Origin: Actinospica sp035493475
Lineage (GTDB): Bacteria > Actinomycetota > Actinomycetes > Streptomycetales > Catenulisporaceae
Direction of reading: 5' to 3'
NCBI GenBank assembly: GCA_035493475.1
Contig: DATJIF010000030.1
Location: forward strand, 1 to 64,000
Length of the DNA stretch: 64,000 bases
Part shown: positions 57,500 to 64,000 of the stretch, in pieces
Layout of the letters: each line of letters begins with the position of its first letter
How positions within the stretch are numbered: the stretch's first letter is position 1
Notes under the pieces: generated by a model
The model's input: only the letters and a program-made list of their open reading frames with translations
Told to the model about the DNA's origin: nothing
Database searches by the model: none
Program-made: the position numbers and the translations under genes

Positions 57500-58398
57500 G
57501 CGCCGTGCACACCGCCGTCGAACCCTCGCGGTCCGAGGTCGAGGGCGCGCGGTCGGCCACCAACAAGCACTACGACGACACCCCGCCGGAGGTCTTCGCG
57601 GCCTTCCTGGACACCCGGCTGAAGTACAGCTCGGGCCTTTACCCGGAGCCCGACCTGTCGCTGGAGGACGCGCAGACGGCGAAGCTGCACTTCGTCGCCG
57701 AGCGGCTCGGCGTCACCGGCGGCGAGCGGCTGCTCGACGTCGGCTGCGGCTGGGGGAGTCTCACGCTGTTCATGGCGAGCGAGTACGAGTGCGAGGTCAC
57801 CGGCGTGACCCCGGCGCAGTCGCAGGCCGACTACATCAAGGCCAAGGCGGCCGAGCTGGGCGTGGCCGAGCGGGTCCGGATCGTGGTCGGCGGGTTCTCG
57901 AGCGTGCCGGTGGACGGCCGCTACGACGCCGTCACCATGCTGGGCTCGATCATCCACATGCCGGACCGGGTCGCGGTGCTGCGCAAGGCCTACCAGCTGC
58001 TGGACCGGCGGGGTCGGCTGTACCTCTCGGAGAGCTGCTTCCGCAGCGCCGAGGTCTACGACGAGTACGTCAACCGGCCGGGCACCAAGCACGTGACCGA
58101 GGGCATCTTCGGGTTCGCCGACATGGTCCCGGTCTCGGTGCTGGTGGCCGCGGTCGAGTCCGCCGGCTTCGGCCTGCTCTCGCTGGACGACCTGACCGCC
58201 GACTACCACCGCACGATCGAGGAGTGGGAGCGGCGCGCGATCGCCAACCGCGACGTGATCGAGAAGCTGGCGCCCGGCTACAGCGAGCCGCTGGAGCGGT
58301 ACCTGCGCACGGCGAACGCGGGCTGGGGCTACACCACGAAGCACTACGCGCTGACCGCCGACAAGAGCCGGATGGGTCGGTTGGGCGGCGCGACGTGA
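57496..58398 (+). CDS. CFA-synthase/mycolic-acid-cyclopropane-synthase-like methyltransferase
   Basis: This 300-residue SAM-dependent enzyme is close in layout to cyclopropane fatty acid synthases. N-terminal LKYSSGLYPEPDLSLEDAQ precedes motif I RLLDVGCGWGSLTLFMASEY, then CEVTGVTPAQSQADYIKAKA. The usual EHxGH-type acidic block after motif IV is replaced by MLGSIIHMPDR, so the Glu thought to hold bicarbonate seems absent. C-terminal TADYHRTIEEWERR is family-typical. The GTG overlaps the ACP stop. Without the Glu it may be a C- or O-methyltransferase on the acyl chain rather than a cyclopropanase. Substrate: probably the desaturated acyl-ACP. Confidence 0.85.
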   Translation: MSAVHTAVEPSRSEVEGARSATNKHYDDTPPEVFAAFLDTRLKYSSGLYPEPDLSLEDAQTAKLHFVAERLGVTGGERLLDVGCGWGSLTLFMASEYECEVTGVTPAQSQADYIKAKAAELGVAERVRIVVGGFSSVPVDGRYDAVTMLGSIIHMPDRVAVLRKAYQLLDRRGRLYLSESCFRSAEVYDEYVNRPGTKHVTEGIFGFADMVPVSVLVAAVESAGFGLLSLDDLTADYHRTIEEWERRAIANRDVIEKLAPGYSEPLERYLRTANAGWGYTTKHYALTADKSRMGRLGGAT

Positions 58399-59258
58399 CG
58401 GTCCAGGACCTCGCCCGAACCCGCGTCGAGGAAATCCTCCCGGTCGGCCAGATGCACGACCTCGTCGACCAGGCTGTACTCCGCGGCGGCCGGGCCCAGT
58501 GGACGACGGAAGACCTCGACTGGTCCTCCCTGCGCCCCGAGCGGCTCACCGACGCGGACCGGTCCGCCGTACGTTTCATCACGTACATCGAGGACCACAT
58601 CCCCGGCTACATCACCAACTTCCTCAACATGTTCCCGGTCGCGGGCGCGGAGATCGAGTTGGAGCGCTTCGGCTTCAACCGCGAGTACTTCCGCTTCCTG
58701 GTCGCCTGGGCCCACGACGAGGAGCGCCATGCCTCCACCCTGACGAGGTATCAGATCGACGCGGGCCTGGCCACCGGCGAGGAACTGCTCGCCGACCTGG
58801 CCGCCGAGGGCCGCAAGGTCTTCACCATCCCCTACGCGCACCCGGTCCAGTCCTTCACCTACACCCTGGTCCAGGAGAAGGCGACGCAGCTCTTCTACCA
58901 GCGCTTCCGCGAGGTGGTCACCGAACCGCTCCTCAAGGAACTGCTGACCCTCCTCGCCCGCGACGAGGCCCGCCACTTCGCCTTCTACTCCAACCTGGTC
59001 GGCGCGTACGTGGCCCGCGACGGGGCGGCCGCCGTGCCCGAGATCAAGGACGTGATCGCGAGCTTCCGGATGCCGCTGGCCGAGACGATGAAGGGCTACT
59101 GGCGCTGGTCGCTCCGGGTCGCCGACGACAACGGATACGACCACACCGAGGCCTACGAGTCGGTCGTCCGGCTCGTCGCGGGCTTCGCCGACAAGGCCGG
59201 CGAGCGCACCGTCGACGACCTCGCGGGCTTCGTGCACGCGCTCCGGGGCATCGGATGA
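58395..59258 (+). CDS. Acyl-ACP-desaturase-like diiron protein B
   Basis: This 287-residue member of the soluble desaturase family has iron ligands Glu66 (YIEDHIPG), Glu109-x-x-His112 (HDEERHASTL), Glu161 (VQEKATQLF) and Glu191-x-x-His194 (RDEARHFAFYS). These follow the stearoyl-ACP desaturase pattern (EENRH and DEKRH). It is only distantly similar to diiron protein A in the same operon. The GTG overlaps the methyltransferase stop. A real acyl-ACP desaturase is likely; chain length and position are not visible. Two such enzymes allow two unsaturations, or one double bond plus a further oxidation. Confidence 0.87.
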   Translation: MTVQDLARTRVEEILPVGQMHDLVDQAVLRGGRAQWTTEDLDWSSLRPERLTDADRSAVRFITYIEDHIPGYITNFLNMFPVAGAEIELERFGFNREYFRFLVAWAHDEERHASTLTRYQIDAGLATGEELLADLAAEGRKVFTIPYAHPVQSFTYTLVQEKATQLFYQRFREVVTEPLLKELLTLLARDEARHFAFYSNLVGAYVARDGAAAVPEIKDVIASFRMPLAETMKGYWRWSLRVADDNGYDHTEAYESVVRLVAGFADKAGERTVDDLAGFVHALRGIG

Positions 59259-59992
59259 CGACCGCCGCGACTCCGGCCCTGGTCGTGCTCTGCGACTGGC
59301 GCCGGGTCGGCGCGCCCGAACGGCTGCTCGGCCCGCACGAACGTAAGTGCGCCGCGGAACTGACGGGCGCGCGCCGCCGCGAATGGGTGCGCACCCGGCT
59401 GACCGCCAAGGCGGCGATCGGCTGGTTCACCGGACGCGACGAGCATCCGGCCGACGTGCAGATCCTGCCCGCCCCGGACGGAGCCCCCGAGGCGATCGTC
59501 CGCAGCGGCTCGGTCGCCGTCTCGGTCTCGCTCGCGCACACCGGCGACGTCTCCATCTGCGCCGTGTCCCGCGGCGGCACCACCCTCGGCGTGGACGGCG
59601 AGACGATCGACCCGCGCAACGACGTGGTGCGGCTGAAGGTGGCCGGCCCCGACGACGTGGTCCCGATCCGCTCCGCCCGGCCCGGCGCCGAGGCGACACT
59701 GCTCTTCGCCTGCAAAGAAGCGGCGTTCAAGGCGCACCGCGGGGCCACCCCGGTGCTGCGCGACTACCGGGTCAGGATTTCGACGTCGGGCCGCCGCGGC
59801 TTCGGCGTCCGGCTCGACCGGCCCGGCGGTCGCGAACTGGCGCTGTGGCCGAGCCTGACCGGCACGTTGGCGCTGGCGTTCTGCCAGGACCGTCCCGAAC
59901 CGCCGCGCTGGCGCTGGACGGCCCCGACCCAGGTTCTTGCGGCTCTGGATGTGAAGACGGGGAGAAGAGATGAAAGTGAGTGCTATTCGTAG
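59255..59992 (+). CDS. 4'-phosphopantetheinyl transferase (Sfp-like)
   Basis: This 245-residue PPTase should install the phosphopantetheine arm on the operon's ACP. Sfp-type signatures are ARRREWVRTRLTAKAAIGW, AVSVSLAHTGDVSICAVS, LGVDGETIDPR (the metal-binding Asp-x-Glu) and LFACKEAAFKAHRG (W/FxxKEAxxK). The ATG overlaps the desaturase stop. The end overlaps the KAS III start by 23 nt. A dedicated PPTase in the operon suggests the ACP is not a good substrate for the host enzyme. Confidence 0.85.
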   Translation: MTTAATPALVVLCDWRRVGAPERLLGPHERKCAAELTGARRREWVRTRLTAKAAIGWFTGRDEHPADVQILPAPDGAPEAIVRSGSVAVSVSLAHTGDVSICAVSRGGTTLGVDGETIDPRNDVVRLKVAGPDDVVPIRSARPGAEATLLFACKEAAFKAHRGATPVLRDYRVRISTSGRRGFGVRLDRPGGRELALWPSLTGTLALAFCQDRPEPPRWRWTAPTQVLAALDVKTGRRDESECYS

Positions 59993-60986
59993 CCGTACCC
60001 GCGGACACGCCAGGATCCTGAGTTTCGGCGCGCACCGGCCGAACCGGATCGTGGGCAACGAGGAGATCTGCGGCAACATCGACTCCAGCGACGAGTGGAT
60101 CCGGACCCGCTCCGGCATCAGGACCCGTCGTTTCGCGGACGGCGAGAACGTCCCGGAGATGGCCGCGCGGGCCGGCAGCAAGGCCCTGAGCGCCGCCGGA
60201 GTACGCCCGGACGAGGTGTCCTGCGTCGTGCTCGCCTCGATGTCGTACCTGTACCAGGCCCCGCCCGCCGCCGCCGTCTGCGCGTCCCAGATGGGCGCGA
60301 CCACGGCGGGAGCTTTCGACACCGGAGCCGCGTGCGCCGGCTTCTCGCACGCGCTCGCCCTGGCCAACAACATGATCTCGGTCGGCGACGCCAAATACGT
60401 CGTCGTGGTCGGCGCCGAGAAGATGACCGACATCGTCGACCCCCACGACCGCTCCACCGCCTTCATCTTCGGCGACGGCGCAGGTGCCGCGGTCCTCGGC
60501 CCGGCCCCGGAACCCGGCATCGGCCCCGTGGTCTGGGGCACCGACACCTCCGCCGGCAGCCTGGACGCCATCCGCCAATCCCGCTCCTTCGCCGAACTGC
60601 GCGCATCCGGCACAAACGAGTCCGCCCCCTGGCCGTACCTGGAGATGCAGGGCCCGAAGGTCTTCCGCTGGGCCATCGGCTCGTTGGCCGGAGTAGCCCG
60701 CCGAGCAATGTCCGCCGCCGGAGTCTCCATCGCCGACCTGGACGCCTTCATCCCGCACCAGGCCAACGCCCGCATCATCGACGCCGTGGCCGACCAACTG
60801 AGCCTGCGCCCCGACACCGTCGTCGCGCGCACCGTCTGCGACGAGGGCAACACCTCCGCCGCATCCATCCCCATGGCCGCCGAACACCTCATCGGCACCG
60901 GCCGCATCCAGCCCGGCGCCCTCTGCCTCACGATGGGCTTCGGCAGTGGTCTGGGATACTCGGCCCAGGTGGTCCGCATGCCTTGA
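59970..60986 (+). CDS. 3-oxoacyl-ACP synthase III-like (KAS III)
   Basis: This 338-residue thiolase-fold enzyme has the intact FabH triad: Cys122 (TGAACAGFSHAL), His263 (IPHQANARI) and Asn294 (DEGNTSAASIP). N-terminal DSSDEWIRTRSGIRTRRF is the CoA-binding arch. It may extend the tailored acyl chain by one malonyl unit or, like CerJ/ChlB-type KAS III proteins, transfer an acyl group to a hydroxyl. The ATG at 59970 lies inside the PPTase gene with GGAGAAGAG upstream. It is the last gene of the operon and is followed by a strong hairpin terminator. Confidence 0.9.
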   Translation: MKVSAIRSRTRGHARILSFGAHRPNRIVGNEEICGNIDSSDEWIRTRSGIRTRRFADGENVPEMAARAGSKALSAAGVRPDEVSCVVLASMSYLYQAPPAAAVCASQMGATTAGAFDTGAACAGFSHALALANNMISVGDAKYVVVVGAEKMTDIVDPHDRSTAFIFGDGAGAAVLGPAPEPGIGPVVWGTDTSAGSLDAIRQSRSFAELRASGTNESAPWPYLEMQGPKVFRWAIGSLAGVARRAMSAAGVSIADLDAFIPHQANARIIDAVADQLSLRPDTVVARTVCDEGNTSAASIPMAAEHLIGTGRIQPGALCLTMGFGSGLGYSAQVVRMP

Positions 60987-61009
60987 AGGCCAAAGCCCGA
61001 GCCCGAAAA

Positions 61010-61048
61010 GGATGGAGGGCCGCCCCCCGTAGGCGCGGCCCTCCATCC
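61010..61048. terminator. Terminator hairpin after the lipid operon
   Basis: GGATGGAGGGCCGC (61010-61023) pairs perfectly with GCGGCCCTCCATCC (61035-61048) to give a 14-bp stem with an 11-nt loop, 24 nt after the KAS III stop. It lies between converging genes and can act in both directions. Its 3' arm is also the start of the following tandem repeat. Confidence 0.8.
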
Positions 61049-61148
61049 CCACGCAATGGATGGCCGCGCTCCCACGTCTGTAGGCGCGGCCCTCCATCCC
61101 CACGCAATGGATGGCCGCGCTCCCACATCTGTAGGCGCGGCCCTCCAC
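61029..61148. repeat. 51-bp tandem repeat of hairpin units
   Basis: A 51-bp unit starting GTAGGCGCGGCCC occurs at 61029-61079 and 61080-61130 with one base difference (CACGTCT/CACATCT). A third truncated copy runs from 61131 to about 61148. Each full unit holds the inverted pair GCGCGGCC...GGCCGCGC around ATGGAT, so the array forms a chain of strong hairpins between the converging KAS III and LuxR-type genes. 51 is a multiple of 3, so the array is open in several frames (for example the plus-strand peptide MDGRAPTSVGAALHPHA). There is no sign that these frames are translated. Confidence 0.85.
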
Positions 61149-61166
61149 CGAAGTCGATGTCCGTAT

Positions 61167-61649
61167 CTACTGGCCCATCGACGGCACAGGGCTTCCCCCG
61201 AGTGCCGCGCCTCTCCCGCGGGCGCGGCCCACGGCGTACACGGCAGCCTGGGTGCGGTGGGTGGCGCCGATCTTCGGAAAGATGGCGCTGAGATGGTTTT
61301 TCACTGTCTTCTCGGAGATCTCCAGACGGCGGGCGATCTGCCGGTTGGTCAGCCCGTGCGCGACCAGGTCCAGCACGGACCACTCGCGTGGCGTCAGATT
61401 CTCCTCGGTGGCCGGCCGGCTCGGACGTTCGGGTGCCTCGGCGACGGCGGTGGTCTGGCCGATCGCGTACACGGCGGCCTGAGTGCGGGCGGTGGCTCCT
61501 ATCTTGGGGAAGATGGCGCTGAGGTGGTTCTTGACGGTCTTCTCGGAGATCTGCAGGCGCCGGGCGATCTGCCGGTTGGTCAGACCGCCCGCCACCAGCT
61601 CCAAGAGGGTCGTCTCACGTGCGGTGAGACTCCGGTGGTGGATGTCCAC
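61167..61649 (-). CDS. Regulator made of two tandem LuxR-type HTH domains
   Basis: This 160-residue protein consists almost only of two GerE/LuxR helix-turn-helix domains: residues about 6-68 (SLTARETTLLELVAGGLTNR) and about 84-146 (NLTPREWSVLDLVAHGLTNR). Both continue RQIARRL.ISEKTVKNHLSAIF and PKIGAT.RTQAAVY. A ~16-residue Pro/Glu/Ala linker joins them, and no receiver or ligand domain exists. The GTG at 61649 has AAGGAG at ideal spacing. The two halves are clearly similar in DNA sequence too, pointing to recent internal duplication. It converges on the lipid operon and could regulate it. A covalent dimer binding an inverted site is the natural model. Confidence 0.85.
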   Translation of the reverse strand: MDIHHRSLTARETTLLELVAGGLTNRQIARRLQISEKTVKNHLSAIFPKIGATARTQAAVYAIGQTTAVAEAPERPSRPATEENLTPREWSVLDLVAHGLTNRQIARRLEISEKTVKNHLSAIFPKIGATHRTQAAVYAVGRARGRGAALGGSPVPSMGQ

Positions 61650-62296
61650 GTGCTCTCCTTGATCAGAGCCGTGCGCGGGCATGGTGGACCCGCGCGCCGG
61701 CTCAGCTCAGCGGGCGTGACGGTGGGAAACGGGACTGCGGTGCACGGTGCGTGGTCTACGGCCAGGTGCGGACCGTTCACTGACAGTGGGAGAGCCTTCA
61801 GACTACCCGGGTCGGATCAGCGCAGTCAACTGATGTAGCCCCGCCGCTGACATGTTTTACACACCAGTTGTCTGCCGGGCACCCGACCGTGGCCCAGTCC
61901 TCATCAGAACACGGATTCAGCCCCGGTCAGACCGTGGATTCGCCGCAGCTCAGGCCCCGAATTCGGCCGGTCAGGCGACGGTTACGACGCCGCGCACCGC
62001 ATGTTTCCACTTGCCCACCCTCCCACGAGTCGCGTTCGGCGGTCGCGCTGCGGTCTCAAGCAGAATTCTGCTTCGGTACGCGTGATGTCGCGTGGTGTTC
62101 GTGGGTCGGCTTGCGGGTGCGTCGCTTCGCGTCGCGTGTCTGCGCTTGCCCACCCTCCCACCCGTTGCGTCCGGCAAACGTGCTGCGGTTTCAAGCAAAA
62201 ATCTGCTTCAGTGCGCGTGACGTCGGGTCGTAGCCGGAGTGACGTGAATCGGCGCGACTCCTCGGAGCCGCGCCGATCTTGATCATCGCCTACTGT
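61650..62296. other. Non-coding region with a duplicated ~89-nt hairpin element
   Basis: This 647-nt region carries no convincing gene. Positions 61683-62000 show nothing recognisable. An imperfect direct repeat occupies 62002-62090 and 62137-62225 (spacing 135). Shared blocks are CTTGCCCACCCTCCCA, GCTGCGGT-TCAAGCA, TCTGCTTC and GCGTGA-GTCG. The first copy contains the perfect 16-nt palindrome AAGCAGAATTCTGCTT (62058-62073); the second keeps the AAGCA/TGCTT arms. Short open frames here repeat the peptide LAHPPT but lack ribosome sites and normal codon bias. A dispersed intergenic repeat family is a plausible reading. Confidence 0.6.
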
Positions 62297-62875
62297 CTAG
62301 AGCTCGCGGGCGCGCTCGTAGGTCAGGTGGGCGAGGCCGTTGCCGACGGTCTTCGCGTGGATCAGGCGCAGGGGGCGTTTGTCGCTGGTCTCACCGAACA
62401 GGCGCTGGCCCGCGCCGACCGTGACCGGGAAGACGGTCAGGCGCAGCTCGTCGACCAGGTCGTGTTCCATCAGCGTGTGCACGAGCGGGCGGCTGGCGTA
62501 CACGACGATCTCGCCCTGTATCTGTTCCTTGAGCTTGGTGACCTCGCTGACGACCTCGCCCGCCAGGATGGTCACGTTCGCCCACCTGGGTTCCCGCAGC
62601 GTCGCCGACACGACGTACTTGGGCAGGCGGTTCAGGCTGTCCAGCCAGTCGCCGCTCATCGTCGTCGACCGCGCGCCGAAGTACTCGTCGCTCCGTCGGC
62701 CCATCAGCAGCGCGTCGGCACCCTGCGCCTCGGCCAGTTCGAGCTCCGCCCACGCCTCCCAGTCCTGGCCCATGAACTGAACGAACCAGCCGCCGTGCTT
62801 GAACCCTCCCTCGCCGCTCGGGTCCTCGACGACGCCGTCGAGCGTGACGTTCTGGCTGACCACGATCTTTCCCAT
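62297..62875 (-). CDS. RibD-C/dihydrofolate-reductase-fold protein
   Basis: This 192-residue protein of the RibD C-terminal/DHFR-like family, common in actinobacteria, probably binds NADPH. It has MGKIVVSQNVTLDGVVEDP at the start, ADALLMGRRSDEYFGA and LPKYVVSATL. The C-terminal block is VDELRLTVFPVTVGAGQRLF. The ATG at 62873-62875 has CGAGATG context; a GGAGGAT lies just upstream on the minus strand. It is divergent from the ECF sigma factor 147 nt away. Family members are often annotated as dihydrofolate reductases, but the substrate is generally unknown. Confidence 0.85.
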   Translation of the reverse strand: MGKIVVSQNVTLDGVVEDPSGEGGFKHGGWFVQFMGQDWEAWAELELAEAQGADALLMGRRSDEYFGARSTTMSGDWLDSLNRLPKYVVSATLREPRWANVTILAGEVVSEVTKLKEQIQGEIVVYASRPLVHTLMEHDLVDELRLTVFPVTVGAGQRLFGETSDKRPLRLIHAKTVGNGLAHLTYERAREL

Positions 62876-63022
62876 CTCGATCCTCCCGGTGTCCGCGGCG
62901 TGCCCCGGATCGGGGACCGCCTCCAACCGGGTAGACACCGACGCGGCTACGAATTGGGCGCGCGGGCACCGCCCAATTCGCGGGTCCGGCGGCGTCAGTA
63001 CTGATAGGCGTGGGAGGAAGAG

Positions 63023-64000
63023 ATGCGAGGATGCGTACCGATGGAGATGGACACGGCAGACCTGATCGCTCGGGCTCGGTCAGGCGATCACGACGCGTTC
63101 CGAGACCTGGTCCAGGTCCACTCGCGCGAGTTGCAAGTGCACTGCTATCGCATCCTGGGATCCCTGCAGGACGCCGAGGACGCGCTCCAGGAGACCCTCG
63201 TGTCCGCCTGGCGTAGCCTCGGCGAGTTCGGCGAACGGTCGTCGCTCCGGACGTGGCTCTACAAGATCGCGACCAATCGGTGCCTCAGCATGCTGCGTGC
63301 CGACAGCCGACGTCCCCGCACCGCCGCCACGCTTCCCGAGGCCGCTCTGCCCGAACCCACCGGTGCCGGCGACGCCCCGCCCTGGCTGGAGCCCTACCCC
63401 GACGTCCTGCTGGACCACCTCGTCGACCAGCGTCCGGGACCGGAAGCCCGCTACGAGAGCACCGAGGCCATCTCACTGGCCTTCATCACCGCCCTGCAAC
63501 TGCTGCCGCCACGCCAACGCGCCGCACTCGTGCTACGCGACGTCCTCGGCTACCACGCCGCCGAAGCAGCGCAGATTCTCGACACCACCCAGGAATCCGT
63601 GCAGAGCGCGCTCAAACGAGCCCGCGCCACCGTCGACACCCACCTAACCGACGGACGCAAGCCCACGCCTCATCCCGACACCGCCGCCGAACAACGAATC
63701 GTCGCCCGACTCACCGACGCCCTGGAACGCGCCGACCTCGACGCCCTGATCAACCTGCTCGTCGCCGATGTGAAAATCTCCATGCCCCCGGCCATGCTGG
63801 AATACCGCGGCATCGAAACCGCCCGCCGCCTCTACGCCGCCGTCACCTTCCGCCCCGGCCACAGCTATCGCGCCGTGCCCACCCGCGCCAACGGCCAACC
63901 CGCCATCGCCCTCTACCTCGCAGACCCGCACGCCGCCCTCCACCGCGCCTACTGCCTCCTGGTCATCACACCCGCCGATGACCACGACCACATCGCGGCC
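63023..64000 (+). CDS. ECF sigma factor, SigG/SigJ-like with C-terminal SnoaL-type domain (partial)
   Basis: The 326 codons shown run off the window end. Sigma-2 is visible as ARSGDHDAFRDLVQVHSREL, then QDAEDALQETLVSAW and RTWLYKIATNRCLSML. Sigma-4 has LQLLPPRQRAALVLRDVLGY, then AAEAAQILDTTQESVQSAL. From about residue 215 a SnoaL/NTF2-like domain begins (RIVARLTDALERADLDALINLL), as in ECF41/SigG-type factors that use this domain as a built-in regulator. GGGAGGAAG (63012-63020) supports ATG 63023; ATG 63041 is an alternative. The divergent DHFR-fold gene may be a target. Confidence 0.88.
   Translation, partial: MRGCVPMEMDTADLIARARSGDHDAFRDLVQVHSRELQVHCYRILGSLQDAEDALQETLVSAWRSLGEFGERSSLRTWLYKIATNRCLSMLRADSRRPRTAATLPEAALPEPTGAGDAPPWLEPYPDVLLDHLVDQRPGPEARYESTEAISLAFITALQLLPPRQRAALVLRDVLGYHAAEAAQILDTTQESVQSALKRARATVDTHLTDGRKPTPHPDTAAEQRIVARLTDALERADLDALINLLVADVKISMPPAMLEYRGIETARRLYAAVTFRPGHSYRAVPTRANGQPAIALYLADPHAALHRAYCLLVITPADDHDHIAA

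Noticed and set aside
40367..61649. One single biosynthetic cluster spanning the ATP-grasp and lipid loci
   Set aside because: Possible, but the ImmA/MAB_1171c pair and separate promoters divide them and no enzyme clearly links both, so they are reported separately.
61056..61838. Plus-strand open frame encoding a repeated 17-residue peptide
   Set aside because: The repeat arises from the 51-bp hairpin array being a multiple of three; no ribosome site exists and the rest is antisense to the LuxR-type gene.
61010..62225. CRISPR array
   Set aside because: Repeats are contiguous or imperfect with no unique spacers of constant length, and no cas genes are present.

Overview
The window reads as a high-GC, filamentous-type actinobacterium (Streptomyces- or Catenulispora-like). 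The evidence is strong G/C third-position bias, many GTG/TTG starts, ATGA/GTGA gene overlaps, a SpoIIE-type phosphatase with PAS/GAF sensors, ECF sigma factors with actinobacterial partners, an F420-type LLM oxidoreductase, GT39 protein mannosylation and several cytochromes P450. No tRNA, rRNA, CRISPR array, transposase or phage gene was seen. Genus-level placement is inference.

Layout. 1-9.5 kb: a truncated UDP-sulfoquinovose synthase, an OmpR-type two-component system, citrate synthase, a PAS-GAF-PP2C-ATPase phosphatase, a DUF998 membrane protein and an ECF42 sigma factor with its DGPF/YCII partner. 9.5-25.4 kb: transporter/regulator pairs (EamA/MocR, LysE/Lrp, NCS1 permease/LysR), a secreted GH3 glycosidase, a short second-type Rho factor, a P450/TetR pair with two visible operators, a hemerythrin/AhpD-like pair beside a LysR, and a geranylgeranyl-reductase-like flavoprotein.

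25.6-32.9 kb: a plus-strand redox operon whose core is an ornithine N5-hydroxylase (KtzI-like) followed by a piperazate synthase (KtzT-like). It is joined by a sarcosine-oxidase-like flavoenzyme, a SLOG protein, a 4-OT tautomerase and a DDAH-fold enzyme that could make ornithine from arginine. No NRPS is present, so this looks like a stand-alone route to a small N-N-bonded molecule.

32.9-40.4 kb: mixed genes: GPP34, a lipoprotein, two tandem secreted Cys-rich paralogues, VOC, two methyltransferases, a SigE-type sigma factor with a membrane partner, and protein mannosyltransferase.

40.4-50.4 kb: a divergent biosynthetic locus with a 27-nt near-perfect dyad between its arms. Leftward: ATP-grasp ligase, DUF1611 P-loop protein, and a small unknown protein whose start is locked in a perfect 15-bp hairpin. 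Rightward: second ATP-grasp ligase, malic enzyme, heme-oxygenase-fold iron protein, an EPSP-synthase paralogue lacking two catalytic positions, a PhyH Fe/2OG dioxygenase and an MFS exporter. This gene mix matches no pathway I know.

50.5-61 kb: ImmA/IrrE protease plus MAB_1171c-type membrane protein, then a tightly overlapping lipid-tailoring operon: thioesterase, P450, fatty acyl-AMP ligase, two soluble acyl-ACP desaturase-like diiron proteins, second thioesterase, ACP, CFA-synthase-like methyltransferase, phosphopantetheinyl transferase, KAS III. It ends in a strong hairpin and a 51-bp tandem repeat. 61-64 kb: a protein made of two tandem LuxR helix-turn-helix domains, a repeat-bearing non-coding region, a RibD/DHFR-fold reductase and a truncated ECF sigma factor.
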